A DNA stretch of 64,000 nucleotides. It comes from Pedobacter psychrodurus. Lineage in GTDB: Bacteria > Bacteroidota > Bacteroidia > Sphingobacteriales > Sphingobacteriaceae. The notes under the pieces were generated by a model. It was not told the origin of the DNA. It searched no databases and was given only the letters and a program-made list of their open reading frames with translations. The DNA is taken from the NCBI RefSeq assembly GCF_004331735.1, contig NZ_SJSO01000022.1, positions 1 through 64,000 on the forward strand. The letters run 5' to 3'. Positions 43,432 to 54,400 of the stretch are shown here, one piece after another. The position numbers were made by a program, and so were the translations under genes. The stretch's first letter is position 1, and every line of letters begins with the position of its first letter.

Positions 43432-43475
43432 CTTGTTAAAGGGCGGCACAGCATAAATATAAAAGCTTAAAACAA

Positions 43476-43504
43476 CAAAAAGGCGCTTCAAATAGCGCCT
43501 TTTG
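43476..43504 (-). terminator. Terminator of the first duplicated SusD gene
   Basis: AGGCGCT (43481-43487) pairs with AGCGCCT (43494-43500), with A- and T-runs outside, nine bases after the SusD stop. The duplicated copy at 49721-49745 keeps a stem although its sequence differs. Confidence 0.8.
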
Positions 43505-43512
43505 TATCAAAA

Positions 43513-45165
43513 TTAATATCCTGGGTTTTGTTTAATATTCTCGTTTAATGTTCTTTGAATTAAAGGAATTGGGAATATTTGTCTGAAAGCTGCAGAAGGA
43601 GTATGATCCCACCAACTTTCAGTATGAAATTTACCAAAACGAATTAAATCATCGCGACGGAAACCTTCAAATACAAATTCTCTACCTCTTTCGTTCAATA
43701 ACTCATCAAGTGTTAAAGTTGCAGTTGTGTATTCATTTGCAGGCCAAGTCGCAGTCGTAAATGCACGTTTTTTGCAATCGTTAACCAACTGAACTGCTTG
43801 AGCATTTGCTGTACCACCATTTTTACGCATTAATGCTTCGGCTTTTGCAAAATAAACCCAAGTTAAGCGATATAAGTTCCAGTCTGTACAATTATAGTTA
43901 AGATCAATTGCAACAGGCAATCCACCTACCGTACCAGCAACGTTATTTCCTAATTTATATTTATTAAAACGAACACCACTGCTTTCTTCTCCTTCACTCA
44001 TGTTAGAAACTGTAGAGCCTACTTTGGCACGACGAATTTCATCAACAAAATTAATTTGTTGACCATCGTACTCATTACCACCAGAAGCAAGTGCTTGCTG
44101 CCCATTGTCAAATCTAACTTGAGGGCCTTGTAATAACCAAGTTGTTTTTCTCAGATCATCATTATTATACTTTGTGTAGTTACCTGGAACCATTACCACT
44201 CCATTATTTCCATTTCTAGAACCGCCATAGATTCTGTCTTGTTGGAAATGGAAGAATTCACCTGTCCATGATGGTTGTGAGTTAGCTATTCTAAATTCAT
44301 AAGCAATAGCAAAAATCACTTCTTTAGATAAATCATTTGTGCTTTTAAACTGATCGGTAATATTTGCATCAAGTTCCATATTTCCATTCTGTCCACCAGC
44401 TTCATTGTTAATTAATTTATCAGCAGCAGCTATACAGTCATCCCAACGAGCAGTTCCTGTCCAAACTTCAGCATTTAAGTAAAGCTCAACCAACATGGCA
44501 TAACCACCAGCTTTAGTCATTCGGCCAATCATATTTCTTGATAAGTTTGGTGCCTTATCAATATTATCTTTGATTTCTTTTTCGATAAAAGCAAAAACTT
44601 CAGCACGCGGTCTAGTCTCTGGTTTTGCAGGAGTACCCACTTGGGTTACTATCGGAATGTTTCCAAAAAGATCCATCAATTTTAGATAGTGATATGCTCT
44701 TAAAAGCTTCAATTCAGCAATATAACCGTCTTTTTCTATTTGGGTTATGCCCATTTGCTCTAGGTTACGCTTTTCTAAGTTTTCGATTGGATCGTTACAG
44801 TATCCAACACCTCCATACATTAAAGACCAAGCGTTATTCAATGGTCCATCATCAACCAACCAAGTATGATAGTGTAAACGTTTCCATTTACCACCATCTT
44901 CTCCATGTCTTCCTTTTGTTGGCCAAGCCAACTGATCGCCAGAAAGTTCTGATGGTCTCCACCATCCATCTTGACCTGATGGTGTTGCCCAAGCATTTGC
45001 ATGAGTATATGGCCTTAAAACCGCAGATATAACTTCGTTTTTGTTATTGTAATAATTATCAGTGATTAGCTGACTATATATCTTCTCGTCTAAGTTAGTA
45101 CATGCATTAAATAATACAGGTGAAACCAAGAGCACAGATAGAATAATTTTTTTATATGTTTTCAT
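43513..45165 (-). CDS. SusD/RagB family lipoprotein (module A)
   Basis: A 550-residue surface lipoprotein with lipobox Cys at residue 22 (LFNAC), paired with the SusC gene 11 bp upstream. It shows the SusD C-terminal pattern (LNERGREFVFEGFRRDDLIRFGKF, final NPGY). It is about 65-70% identical by eye to the SusD at 49755-51410, with long identical runs such as NKNEVISAVLRPYTHANAW. Upstream operators place it in the LacI regulon. Ligand probably a mannose-containing glycan, by neighbourhood only. Confidence 0.95.
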   Translation of the reverse strand: MKTYKKIILSVLLVSPVLFNACTNLDEKIYSQLITDNYYNNKNEVISAVLRPYTHANAWATPSGQDGWWRPSELSGDQLAWPTKGRHGEDGGKWKRLHYHTWLVDDGPLNNAWSLMYGGVGYCNDPIENLEKRNLEQMGITQIEKDGYIAELKLLRAYHYLKLMDLFGNIPIVTQVGTPAKPETRPRAEVFAFIEKEIKDNIDKAPNLSRNMIGRMTKAGGYAMLVELYLNAEVWTGTARWDDCIAAADKLINNEAGGQNGNMELDANITDQFKSTNDLSKEVIFAIAYEFRIANSQPSWTGEFFHFQQDRIYGGSRNGNNGVVMVPGNYTKYNNDDLRKTTWLLQGPQVRFDNGQQALASGGNEYDGQQINFVDEIRRAKVGSTVSNMSEGEESSGVRFNKYKLGNNVAGTVGGLPVAIDLNYNCTDWNLYRLTWVYFAKAEALMRKNGGTANAQAVQLVNDCKKRAFTTATWPANEYTTATLTLDELLNERGREFVFEGFRRDDLIRFGKFHTESWWDHTPSAAFRQIFPIPLIQRTLNENIKQNPGY

Positions 45166-45176
45166 TTTTCTTATTA

Positions 45177-48100
45177 TTAAAATCCAAAATTAACACCGAA
45201 CACAAAACTTCTGGTTGTTGGATAAGGACTTCTGGTATCAATACCTAAACTACGTCCATTAATTTCTTGACCTAAGCCCGTATCTTGAATCAAATCAGGA
45301 TCATTACCTGTGTAACCAGTTAATAATGCCAGGTTTTGACCAACGGCATATACGCGTAAGCTTCTGAATGCCTTATCTTTAAATTTGAACGTATAACCTA
45401 AAGTTACCTCGTCAACTTTTAAGAAACTTCCGTTTTCAATATAATAATCAGAATACATATACGTATCATTGATTTCTGCATATTTAGTAAAAGCACTGTT
45501 TAATAAGTTACCCTGTGTTCCAAATTTGTTTCCATAAGATAAAGCAACAGTATTTAATACATCAAAGTCTAATTTACTTCTTAAGAAAATTCTCAAATCA
45601 AATTGCTTGTAAGTAAAAGTATTTCCTAGTGACAAGTAATATTTAGGAATTGCATTTCCAATAACCTGCAAATCAGTTTGATCTCGGAAAGGAGACGTAT
45701 TAATTTGTGCATTTGGCACCGCTTGACCAGCACGATTAGTAAATAACCATTTACCATCTGGTGTGAAGCTGTTGAAACGTTTACCCCAGAACTCGCCAAT
45801 GTTACGACCTTCGTATGTACGGAAAGCGTTACCGAGAGCACCTGCACCACCGATACTTCCAAATGATTCCATATCTCTTCTGAATTCATCATTTGAAAAA
45901 GTTACTAGCTTATTATCAATTGTACTTCCTGCAAAATCAACGTTCCATGAAAAGTCTTTATTCTTTATTGCTGCATAACTCAATGTCAATTCAATACCTT
46001 TTGCAGAAATTGTACCTACGTTAGTATAAATAGTACTTGCAACATATGGAGGTTGTGGAGAAGTATAGGTAAAAAGTAAATCTTCAATATCACGTTTGAA
46101 AACATCTACCGAGCCACTCAGTTTATTGTTGAACATGGCAAAATCCAAACCTAAGTTATATTCCTTTTTACGTTCCCATCTTAAATTTGGATTTGGATTA
46201 CGTGATGGGCCATAAGTTTGTAACCATTGGTTTCCAGGGAAAGGATAAAGATTACCTGTACTTAAGGTTACTAAAGATGCATAGTTTGCAAAGCCAGAGT
46301 TACCAGTTTCGCCGTATCCTGCTCTAATTTTCAAGAAATTAAGCCATTTGGCATTTTCCATAAATTTCTCGCGGGTAATTTCCCATGATGCAGAAACTGC
46401 CGGAAAACTTGCCCATTTATTGTTCGTTCCAAATTTTGACGATCCCTCTCTTCTTAATACAGCCTCGAAGTTAACTTTACCATCGAAAGTATAATGCACA
46501 CGACCAAATAAAGCTATTAAGGTATTATCGTTTTTATTACTGGCAATACCGATTCTATTTATTGCAACTGGTACACTGCCTAAGTTGTTTTCTTCGAAAA
46601 TATCGTTTGTATAGCCGCGGTTGTTTGCGCTGAAAGATTCGTTTACTTCATAACGGTAAGAATAACCGATCATACCTGTTAAACGATGTTTATCTTTAAT
46701 CGTTTTGCTATACTCAATTGTTGGCTCAAAGTTAAAGTTTTCGTTTAACTCAGTCCCTTTATAAGCATAACCACCACCTGGTGCATCACCATTTTCTACA
46801 GAATTTTGACTTCCAAGTAAACGATATTGATTATCAACAAACTGATTTCTCTGATAAGCAACAAATGCTGATGCTTTCAGATCTTTCATAATGTCAATGT
46901 CGATTTTACCATCAACAGAATAAGTTTGCTGATTTCTTTTACTTGTCTCTTGTGCTAAACGAGCAATCTCATTGGTAATATTTCTGGTAAATAAATAAGA
47001 ACCGTTAGGATTATAATACGATTCAGTAGGATTTTTGGTTAAAACAGGTTCCCAGCCACCGCCACCTAATAAATTGGCTCTATTGATGTTCGAGGCAACA
47101 TTAAACATCGCAGTAACTTTATCTTTAAAGCCCTTTTGTGTTAAGCTCATTCTAAATTGATACTGTTCTCTGCTGTTTTCTTTTGCAAAACCATCTAACT
47201 TATTGTAAGTAAATGATCCACGGTAGTTCGATTTATCGCTACCACCAGAAACCGATAAATTTTGATAGTTCGTTAAATTATCTTTATTGATAAGATCGTC
47301 GAAATAATTAAAGTCGCCTCCGTAATCTTGAGCAGTGTATTGTCCAGCTGCAATTTTTTCTCTGAATTGAGTTGCGCTCATGAAATCAGGACGCTCGTAC
47401 AATGTTTCGTGTTTTGCGTAACCATTGTAACTGAATTGAGCAGCTCCTTTACGGCCTTTTTTAGTTGTAACCAAAATAACACCCGCATTAGCTCTGGTAC
47501 CGTAAATTGCTGCCGCAGAACCATCTTTTAATACAGTAAAAGATTCGATATCATCTTGTTGCAATAAATCTAAATTACCACCAGGAATTCCATCAATTAC
47601 AATAAGCGGGCTCGCTGTACCTGAAATTGAGGTAACACCACGAAGCTGAATAGCTACGCCACTGTTTGGGTTTGAGCTACTCCTGGTAATCTGTAAACCA
47701 GCAACTTTACCTTGTAATAAATCCAGCGCGTTTCTAGCACCACTTTGTCTGAATTGACTGGTGTCTACCTTAGTGATAGCAGATGTTAACTCTCTTTGAC
47801 TACGGCTACCATAACCAACAACAACAACATCATCCAGTTTAGTATCAGCAGACACAACCAATTTGATATTTAATGTGGTTTGGTTAGCAATTGTGATGTT
47901 CTGGGTTGTATAGCCTATATAACCGATCCTTATCACATCACCTATATTTGCTTCTATACTAAATTTTCCAGTTGCATCGGTTACAACACCTTTGCCAGAA
48001 GTTACATTCTTAATACCTACGCCTGGGATAGGCTGGCTATTCTCATCAAGAACTGTCCCTGAAACGACCTTTTGTACCCGAGCATGTTCCAATATCCTGC

Positions 48101-48215
48101 TCTCGTTCAAGCGCCCTCCTGCAACTCCCAATTTTGCGTTCATTGAAAACGCAGGACTGTTTAGCAATACAATTGCAGCAGACAGCCCCGTAATTTTAAG
48201 TAAATTAATTTTCAT
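45177..48215 (-). CDS. SusC/RagA family TonB-dependent receptor (module A)
   Basis: A 1012-residue outer-membrane importer. After the signal segment (about 1-25) and a short extension comes a carboxypeptidase-regulatory-like domain (about 50-130), the VVVVGYGS TonB-box-like motif, the plug, and a barrel ending VFGVNFGF. Its pair SusD follows after 11 bp. Two perfect TAAAACGTTTTA sites lie 244 and 287 bp upstream of the start codon. It is the sister of the SusC at 51422-54628. Confidence 0.96.
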   Translation of the reverse strand: MKINLLKITGLSAAIVLLNSPAFSMNAKLGVAGGRLNESRILEHARVQKVVSGTVLDENSQPIPGVGIKNVTSGKGVVTDATGKFSIEANIGDVIRIGYIGYTTQNITIANQTTLNIKLVVSADTKLDDVVVVGYGSRSQRELTSAITKVDTSQFRQSGARNALDLLQGKVAGLQITRSSSNPNSGVAIQLRGVTSISGTASPLIVIDGIPGGNLDLLQQDDIESFTVLKDGSAAAIYGTRANAGVILVTTKKGRKGAAQFSYNGYAKHETLYERPDFMSATQFREKIAAGQYTAQDYGGDFNYFDDLINKDNLTNYQNLSVSGGSDKSNYRGSFTYNKLDGFAKENSREQYQFRMSLTQKGFKDKVTAMFNVASNINRANLLGGGGWEPVLTKNPTESYYNPNGSYLFTRNITNEIARLAQETSKRNQQTYSVDGKIDIDIMKDLKASAFVAYQRNQFVDNQYRLLGSQNSVENGDAPGGGYAYKGTELNENFNFEPTIEYSKTIKDKHRLTGMIGYSYRYEVNESFSANNRGYTNDIFEENNLGSVPVAINRIGIASNKNDNTLIALFGRVHYTFDGKVNFEAVLRREGSSKFGTNNKWASFPAVSASWEITREKFMENAKWLNFLKIRAGYGETGNSGFANYASLVTLSTGNLYPFPGNQWLQTYGPSRNPNPNLRWERKKEYNLGLDFAMFNNKLSGSVDVFKRDIEDLLFTYTSPQPPYVASTIYTNVGTISAKGIELTLSYAAIKNKDFSWNVDFAGSTIDNKLVTFSNDEFRRDMESFGSIGGAGALGNAFRTYEGRNIGEFWGKRFNSFTPDGKWLFTNRAGQAVPNAQINTSPFRDQTDLQVIGNAIPKYYLSLGNTFTYKQFDLRIFLRSKLDFDVLNTVALSYGNKFGTQGNLLNSAFTKYAEINDTYMYSDYYIENGSFLKVDEVTLGYTFKFKDKAFRSLRVYAVGQNLALLTGYTGNDPDLIQDTGLGQEINGRSLGIDTRSPYPTTRSFVFGVNFGF

Positions 48216-48398
48216 TAGCGGTTTTGTTAAATTATAAATGATTGGTTATTTGTTTCCCTGGTAATATTTTATCTGCGATGGAAATGACCGGAATGAATTA
48301 GTTGCCGAACATTTCAGGTATTTTATTGATTTAAAGGTTTGATCTGATCATGACAGAAACTAACTCCAACAACTAAGTCCATTTCTACGTTTAGTGAA

Positions 48399-48416
48399 GC
48401 CCAGTTTAAACTGGGC
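48399..48416. repeat. 18-bp perfect palindrome
   Basis: GCCCAGTTTAAACTGGGC is its own reverse complement. It lies about 45 bp from the nearest LacI-type operator, between operators and SusC. It could be a second regulator's site or a short dispersed palindrome. Confidence 0.5.
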
Positions 48417-48458
48417 ATGAAGCTGCTATAATTCTCATAATAATCGGTTTGGTCAACC

Positions 48459-48470
48459 TAAAACGTTTTA
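48459..48470. promoter_or_regulatory. LacI-type operator 1 of SusC module A
   Basis: Perfect TAAAACGTTTTA, 244 bp upstream of the SusC start. Confidence 0.65.
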
Positions 48471-48501
48471 GTCGATCAATTATAATAATTTAAAATTATA
48501 A

Positions 48502-48513
48502 TAAAACGTTTTA
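48502..48513. promoter_or_regulatory. LacI-type operator 2 of SusC module A
   Basis: Perfect TAAAACGTTTTA, 43 bp from operator 1 (about four helical turns), so two dimers could sit on the same face of the DNA. Confidence 0.65.
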
Positions 48514-48557
48514 GTAAGTAAAAAAAATATTACAATCGAGCGAAGGTCGATTTTTCC

Positions 48558-49558
48558 CTAGTCTCTAATGACTAAACGGGCGGGGATAATTACCTCTTCA
48601 GCAGGTGATTTACCTTTTGAAGAAAGCTGACTTAAAATGAGTTTAATGATGGTTTCGGCTATTTCCTCTAAAGGCTATTGAACAGCAGAAATACTAGGGG
48701 TATGCAGTTCGAATGCTTCATGATCATTATATGCGATAACCGCGAAATCATCTCCTACTTTTTTATTGATTTGTTTCAGCACTTTTAAACCGCTAATAAT
48801 CAGATAATTGATTACAAGTAACACTGCATCATTTTTTTCATTTCCGAAGAGTTCTTTAATCTGGGCAATGGTTTCGCGCTCTTCCTGGTTAAAATGGATC
48901 TTTAAAACCAGGCTGCCATCATATTTGATTCCGTTATCCTCTAATGCTTTTTTATAACCATCGTATCGCTCAATAATTTGTTCCACATTTATATCAGTGG
49001 TAACCAAGGCAATATTCTTTTTACCCTGATTGATAAAACGCTGAATTGACTGGTATGAAGCATTAAAATGATCGGCTCCGACATAGCTGGTATTAAGGTC
49101 TGGCAAATTCCATCAAACAGGATTACCGGGGTCGCGTCATCCAGGAGCATTTGTACATCTTCTTCAATTCCTTTAATTGGCGTAATAATATAAGCATCAA
49201 CCTTGCGCGATTTAAACATGTTGATTAATTCTTTCGCTTTATCTATATTGTTTTCGGCGCTGGAATAAATGATTTTTTATCCTCTTTTACAAGCTTTATC
49301 TTCTATTAACCTAGCTATTCTTGAAAAGAATGAATTGGAGATGTCTTCTATAATTAAGCCGATAATATTGGAGTTACCGGTTCTTAAACTTCGTGCAATC
49401 TGATTGGTTTATAACCACTTTCTTCGATAATTTTTTCTACTTTCTCTATTACTGCTTCGCTTATCGATTTCTCTTTGCTTTACCATTAATAATGAATGAA
49501 ACTGTGGTAATGGATACATTTGCTTTTACGGCTATATCTTTGATAGAAAGCATTTCAT
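48558..49558 (-). pseudogene. Decayed LacI-family regulator (duplicate of the gene at 42310-43314)
   Basis: Homologous to the intact lacI over its full length, but broken. Reading from the N-terminus: one-base deletions just after the start (near 49550), near 49474 and near 49405; a TAA stop in place of a Tyr codon at 49277-49279; a one-base deletion near 49103 within LFDRNLPD; and a TAG stop in place of Gln at 48675-48677. The longest intact piece (48675-49106) is about 86% identical to the parent by eye. The C-terminal EEVIIPARLVIRD end is still recognisable before the original stop at 48558-48560. Loss appears complete. Confidence 0.92.
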
Positions 49559-49720
49559 TTGGTTGGATTTCTTTTGAGTTAATCAATTCAAAGCTAAATA
49601 AAAGTTGCAGCCTTTAATTCTGGCCGGTTATAAAAACGGAATTTAACATTTTTTATATTAATCGTTTTAGAAACGCTTGTTAAAGGGCAGCAGAGCATAA
49701 ATATAAAGGCTTAGAACAGC

Positions 49721-49745
49721 AAAAGGCGCTGATTAGGCGCCTTTT
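49721..49745 (-). terminator. Terminator of the second duplicated SusD gene
   Basis: AAAAGGCGC and GCGCCTTTT pair around a short loop, nine bases after the SusD stop, matching the position of the terminator at 43476-43504. Loop and stem bases differ between the copies but pairing is kept. Confidence 0.75.
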
Positions 49746-49754
49746 GTATCAAAA

Positions 49755-51410
49755 TTAATATCCTGGGTTTTGGGTGAGTTTAGCATTTAAATCTCGCTGT
49801 CTTTGTGGAATCGGGTATAAATTCCTAAAAGCTGATGATGGGGTATGATCCCACCATTTGCTTGTTGTAAATTTACCGAAACGGATGAGGTCATCTCTTC
49901 TAAAACCTTCGAAAATAAATTCTCTTCCCCGTTCTTCCAACAATTCATCTAAAGATAATGAAGCAGTTGTATACTCATGAGATGGCCAGGTAGCTTCGGT
50001 ATATGCCCTTTTTTTACAGGTATTGATTAAGGTTACGGCATCTGCAGTTGCAACACCACCATTTTTGCGCATTATGGCTTCTGCTTTGGCAAAATAAATC
50101 CACGTTAAACGGTAAACGTTCCAATCGGCATTGTTATAATTTGGATCTGGTTCTACACGTACGCCATTAACAAAACCCGGTAAAGAGTTACCTAACTTAT
50201 ATTTGTTAAAACGGACACCGCTATTTTCTTCTCCTTCGCTCATGTTTGATACCGTAGAATTTTTGGTGTTCTTTTGGATGTTATCTACAAATGTTAGGGG
50301 TTTACCTGCATATTCTACGGTACCTAAAACCGGAGAGGCAGGATCAGTAAATTTAAACTGTGGGCCAAACAACAACCAGTTCGTCTTGCGAAGATCATCA
50401 GTTTTAAAGGTTTCATAAACTCCTGGAACCAACACAATACCATCATTGCCATTTCTACCCCCACCATAAATATCTCTTTGTGCAAAGTGATAAAACTCGC
50501 CTGTCCATGATGGTTCAAATTTGGCTCTTGTAAAATCATAAGCGATAGAGAAAATTACTTCTTTTGATAAATCGTTGGTGTTTTTAAACTGATCAGAAAT
50601 ATTCGGATCGAGGTCCATATTGCCGTTTTGACCACCTGCTTCGTTATTGATTAATTTATCGGCGGCAGCAATACATTCATCCCAACGTGGTGTACCTGTC
50701 CACACCTCAGCATTGAGGTACAATTCTACCAGCATGGCATAACCGCTTGCCTGGCTCATTCTACCCAATTGTGCTTTTGATAATTTAGGAACGTTGATAA
50801 TGTTATCCTTTATTTCTTTTTCAATAAAGGCGAATACATCTTTCCGACTTGTTGAGGTCGGCAAAACCGGATTTGCAGGATCTACAATGTCGGTTGCCAA
50901 CGGAATATTTCCAAACAGATCCATCAGTTTGAGATAGTGAAATGCACGAAGTAATTTTAATTCGGCAATATACCCGTCTTTTTCTTGTTGCGTAATGCCC
51001 ATACTAGAAATATCTCTAGATCCAATATTTGAAATTGGATCATTGCAGTAGCCAATTCCACCATACATTAAGGCCCAGGCATTATTAATTCCACCTTCGT
51101 CTACTGTCCATGAGTGATAGTGCAATCTTTTCCATTTACCACCATCTTCGCCATGTGGCCCCTTTGTTGGCCAGGCCAACTGATCAGCAGAAAGCTCTGC
51201 CAAGCGCCACCAACCATCTTGCCCCGCTGGCGTTACCCAGGCATTGGCATGGGTATATGGCCTTAATACGGCAGAAATTACCTCGTTTTTATTGTTATAA
51301 AATTTTTCAGCCGGAATAACATCGTATGCATTCTCATCTAAGTTGGTGCAGGCAGATGCCATGCCAACAATTAGCGCAAGGGCTATATATATTATTGATT
51401 TGTTTTTCAT
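49755..51410 (-). CDS. SusD/RagB family lipoprotein (module B)
   Basis: A 551-residue lipoprotein with Cys at residue 21 (MASAC). It is the paralogue of the SusD at 43513-45165, with the same C-terminal LEERGREFIFEGFRRDDLIRFGKF and NPGY end. Sequence differences are clustered in the middle (about 165-190 and 300-370), where SusD proteins often contact ligand, so the two may bind different glycans. It is 11 bp downstream of its SusC partner. Confidence 0.95.
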   Translation of the reverse strand: MKNKSIIYIALALIVGMASACTNLDENAYDVIPAEKFYNNKNEVISAVLRPYTHANAWVTPAGQDGWWRLAELSADQLAWPTKGPHGEDGGKWKRLHYHSWTVDEGGINNAWALMYGGIGYCNDPISNIGSRDISSMGITQQEKDGYIAELKLLRAFHYLKLMDLFGNIPLATDIVDPANPVLPTSTSRKDVFAFIEKEIKDNIINVPKLSKAQLGRMSQASGYAMLVELYLNAEVWTGTPRWDECIAAADKLINNEAGGQNGNMDLDPNISDQFKNTNDLSKEVIFSIAYDFTRAKFEPSWTGEFYHFAQRDIYGGGRNGNDGIVLVPGVYETFKTDDLRKTNWLLFGPQFKFTDPASPVLGTVEYAGKPLTFVDNIQKNTKNSTVSNMSEGEENSGVRFNKYKLGNSLPGFVNGVRVEPDPNYNNADWNVYRLTWIYFAKAEAIMRKNGGVATADAVTLINTCKKRAYTEATWPSHEYTTASLSLDELLEERGREFIFEGFRRDDLIRFGKFTTSKWWDHTPSSAFRNLYPIPQRQRDLNAKLTQNPGY

Positions 51411-51421
51411 TTTATTTTCTA

Positions 51422-54400
51422 TTAAAACCCTACATTAACACCAAACAGAAATGATCTAGTACTTGGATAAGCACCGCGGCTATCTATGCCTGGGCCTAAA
51501 CCTGTATCTTGAACGAAATCGGGGTCGTTACCCGTGTAACCGGTAATGGTTGCCAAATTTTGTCCGGTGGCATAAATACGCAGGTTACGGATGTATTTAG
51601 TTTTTAACTTAAAGTTATAACCAAGTGTAATCTCATCAATCTTCACATTTGTACCACTTTCTATATAATAGTCGGAGTACATGTAAGTATCTTTGATCTG
51701 GCTATATTTCCCGAACGCATCTCTTAAATAATTAGATCCGGTAATGGCTGGGTTACCATACGATAATGCGGTTGTATTTAAGATATCATAATCGAATTTA
51801 CCTCTTAAAAAGATCCTGAAATCGAAATTCTTGTAGGTAAAGTTTGCAGTGTATGAGGCATAATATTTTGGAATGGCATTTCCGATTGGAGCAAGATCTG
51901 TTAAGTTTTTATCTTTTGAATAGTTGATCTGATCATTACGTACCGGAACACCATTTCTATTAAAGAACAACCATTTACCATTGGCATCGAAACCAGCAAA
52001 ACGTTTACCATAGAAAATACCAACATCTTCCCCTTCGTAAGTGGTAATGGCATCTCCTAAATCTCCGGCACCGCCAATGCCACCAAATGTTTTGTATTTA
52101 ACAGCAAAAGCGTCATTTGAATAAGAATTAAGCGTATTCTTAATGGTACTACCTGTAAAATCCATGCTAAACGTAAAGTCTTTGGTTTTTATGGCCTGAT
52201 AGCTTAGGGCAAGCTCTATACCTCTTGATGAAATATTACCAACATTGGCATAGATTGTAGATTGTACATAAGGCGGCTGAGGTGTAATATAAGTATCCAA
52301 CAAATCTTTAGTTGTTCTATCAAATACATCTAACGAACCCGTTAACTTACTATTAAACAAGGTAAAATCTGCACCGATATTGGTTTCTCGTTTTGATTCC
52401 CATTTAAGGAAAGGATTTGGATTAATTGTTGGTCCATAGGTTTCGCGGTAACTACCATCGGGATACAGATATTTACCACCGCCACCAAGTGTTACCCTTG
52501 ATGCATTGTTGGCAAAACCTGAGTTACCGGTTACACCGTAACCCGCCCTTAATTTTAGGTAATTTACCCATTTCACATCCTTCATAAAACCTTCTTCGGT
52601 AACATTCCAACCCAATGAAACAGCGGGAAAATTTCCCCATTTGTTATTATCACCAAACCTGGAAGAACCTTCGTGCCTTAAAATTAATTGTAACAAGTAC
52701 TTATTATCGTACGAGTAGTTAATCCTTCCAAAAAAGGCGATCAGGGTGTTGTCGTTTTTATAACTGTCCATGCCTGCTTTACCATCCGCTAATGCCTGGC
52801 CAGCGCCTAAATTATCTTCATTAAACTGATCATTTAAGAAACCACGGGTATTTGATTTTGCACCTTCTTCGATGTTATAGCGATAACTGTAACCTGCCAA
52901 TGCAGTAAAAGAATGTTTATCGTCCACCGTTGTATTGTACTGTAAGGTTGGCTCGAAGGCATAACCCTGAGAAAGGAAATTATTTTTAAAGGCGTAACCT
53001 CCACTCGGGTAATCACTATTTTCTACCGAATTTTCACTCTTCAATTGTGCATAACCTCCATCAACAAAGTAATCTCTTTGCAATGACCCAAATACTGATG
53101 CTTTTAAACCTTTGACGATGTCGAAATCAGCTTTTAGATCAGCAGAAGTTGTTTGCTGTTTACGGTAACTGGTTTGGTTAAACAATTTTGCATATTGATT
53201 AGTACTCTGGTTATCATAATAGAATGAACCATCTGAATTATAAATCTGCTTTGTAGGATTTTTAGTTAATTCTTCTTCCCAACCACTTCCATTTAGTTCA
53301 TTATCAAAAAATGATGAAGTAACTCCGTTAGAAAGTAAATTCGCATTATTAATATTGGTGGCTAGATTTAGCTGGATATTTAATTTGTCATCGAAACCCT
53401 TTTGATTGATATTTAACCTTCCGGTGTATTCTTTCCTACCGTTTTCTAAGGCGATACCCTGTAAATCTCGGAAGTTTAAACTTGCCCGATAGCTTGTTTT
53501 ATCAGTTCCTCCAGATAATGCCAGGTTATGGTTTTGAGATAAATTATCATGATTAACCAATTTATTGTACAAATCTTCACTTCCACCATAATCTACTGCG
53601 TTAATTTCGCCAGCATTAATTTTAGCTCGAAACTCGTCTGCTGTTAAAAAGTCTAATCTATTTTGGATAAACTCCTTACGGATATAACTGGAATAAGTAA
53701 ATGTAGGGGGACCTGCTTTTCCCTTTTTAGTGGTGATTAAAATTACACCTGCATTTGCACTTGTTCCATAAATTGCTGCGCCTGATCCATCTTTTAACAC
53801 ATCGACCGATAAGATATCATCTTGTTGCAACAGATCGGGATTACCACCTGGAATACCATCAATTACATAAAGCGGACTTGCGCTACCGGCTACAGAAACC
53901 ACCCCACGCAATTGCACACTTGGCCCTGAATTGGGGTTTGAACTATTCGCCCGGGTTATGTTTAATCCTGCAACCTTACCTTGCACAAGGTCTAAGGCAC
54001 TCCGGGCACCACTTTGCCGAAATTGTGAAGTATCCACGTGGGCAACTGATGAAGTAACTTCTTTTGTTTTTAATGTCCCATAACCAACCACTACTACTTC
54101 ATCTAATTTTTGAGATTGTGATGGAACTAAGCTGATGGTTAATGGAGCAGCTCCATTACCCGCCGGAACAGATTTAGTTTGGTAACCGATATAACTAAAT
54201 ACCAGCACATCGGTTGGGGCAGTTACATTAATACTGAATTTACCATTTTCTTGTGTTACCGTACCACCTGTTTTACCCTGGATTTTAATCCCAACGCCAG
54301 GTAGACCGAGTTTCTGCTCATCTACAACAGTACCGGTAATTGTTTTCTGACCTGCAGATGTTGCAGGAGCAGCAGCTGTTGGCGCAGGTGCCGGGGCAGT

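Larger units (their letters stand above)
48216..48557. other. Regulatory intergenic region ahead of SusC module A
   Basis: About 340 bp without a gene. It holds an 18-bp perfect palindrome (48399-48416) and two operators (48459-48470 and 48502-48513). The DNA beyond belongs to the lacI pseudogene of the second module. Confidence 0.7.

Noticed and set aside
44625..45032. 135-residue plus-strand ORF inside SusD module A
   Set aside because: Antisense shadow of a well-supported SusD; no family likeness of its own.
48989..49219. Separate 76-residue regulator-like gene
   Set aside because: It is one of the broken pieces of the lacI pseudogene; its end is a frameshifted tail.
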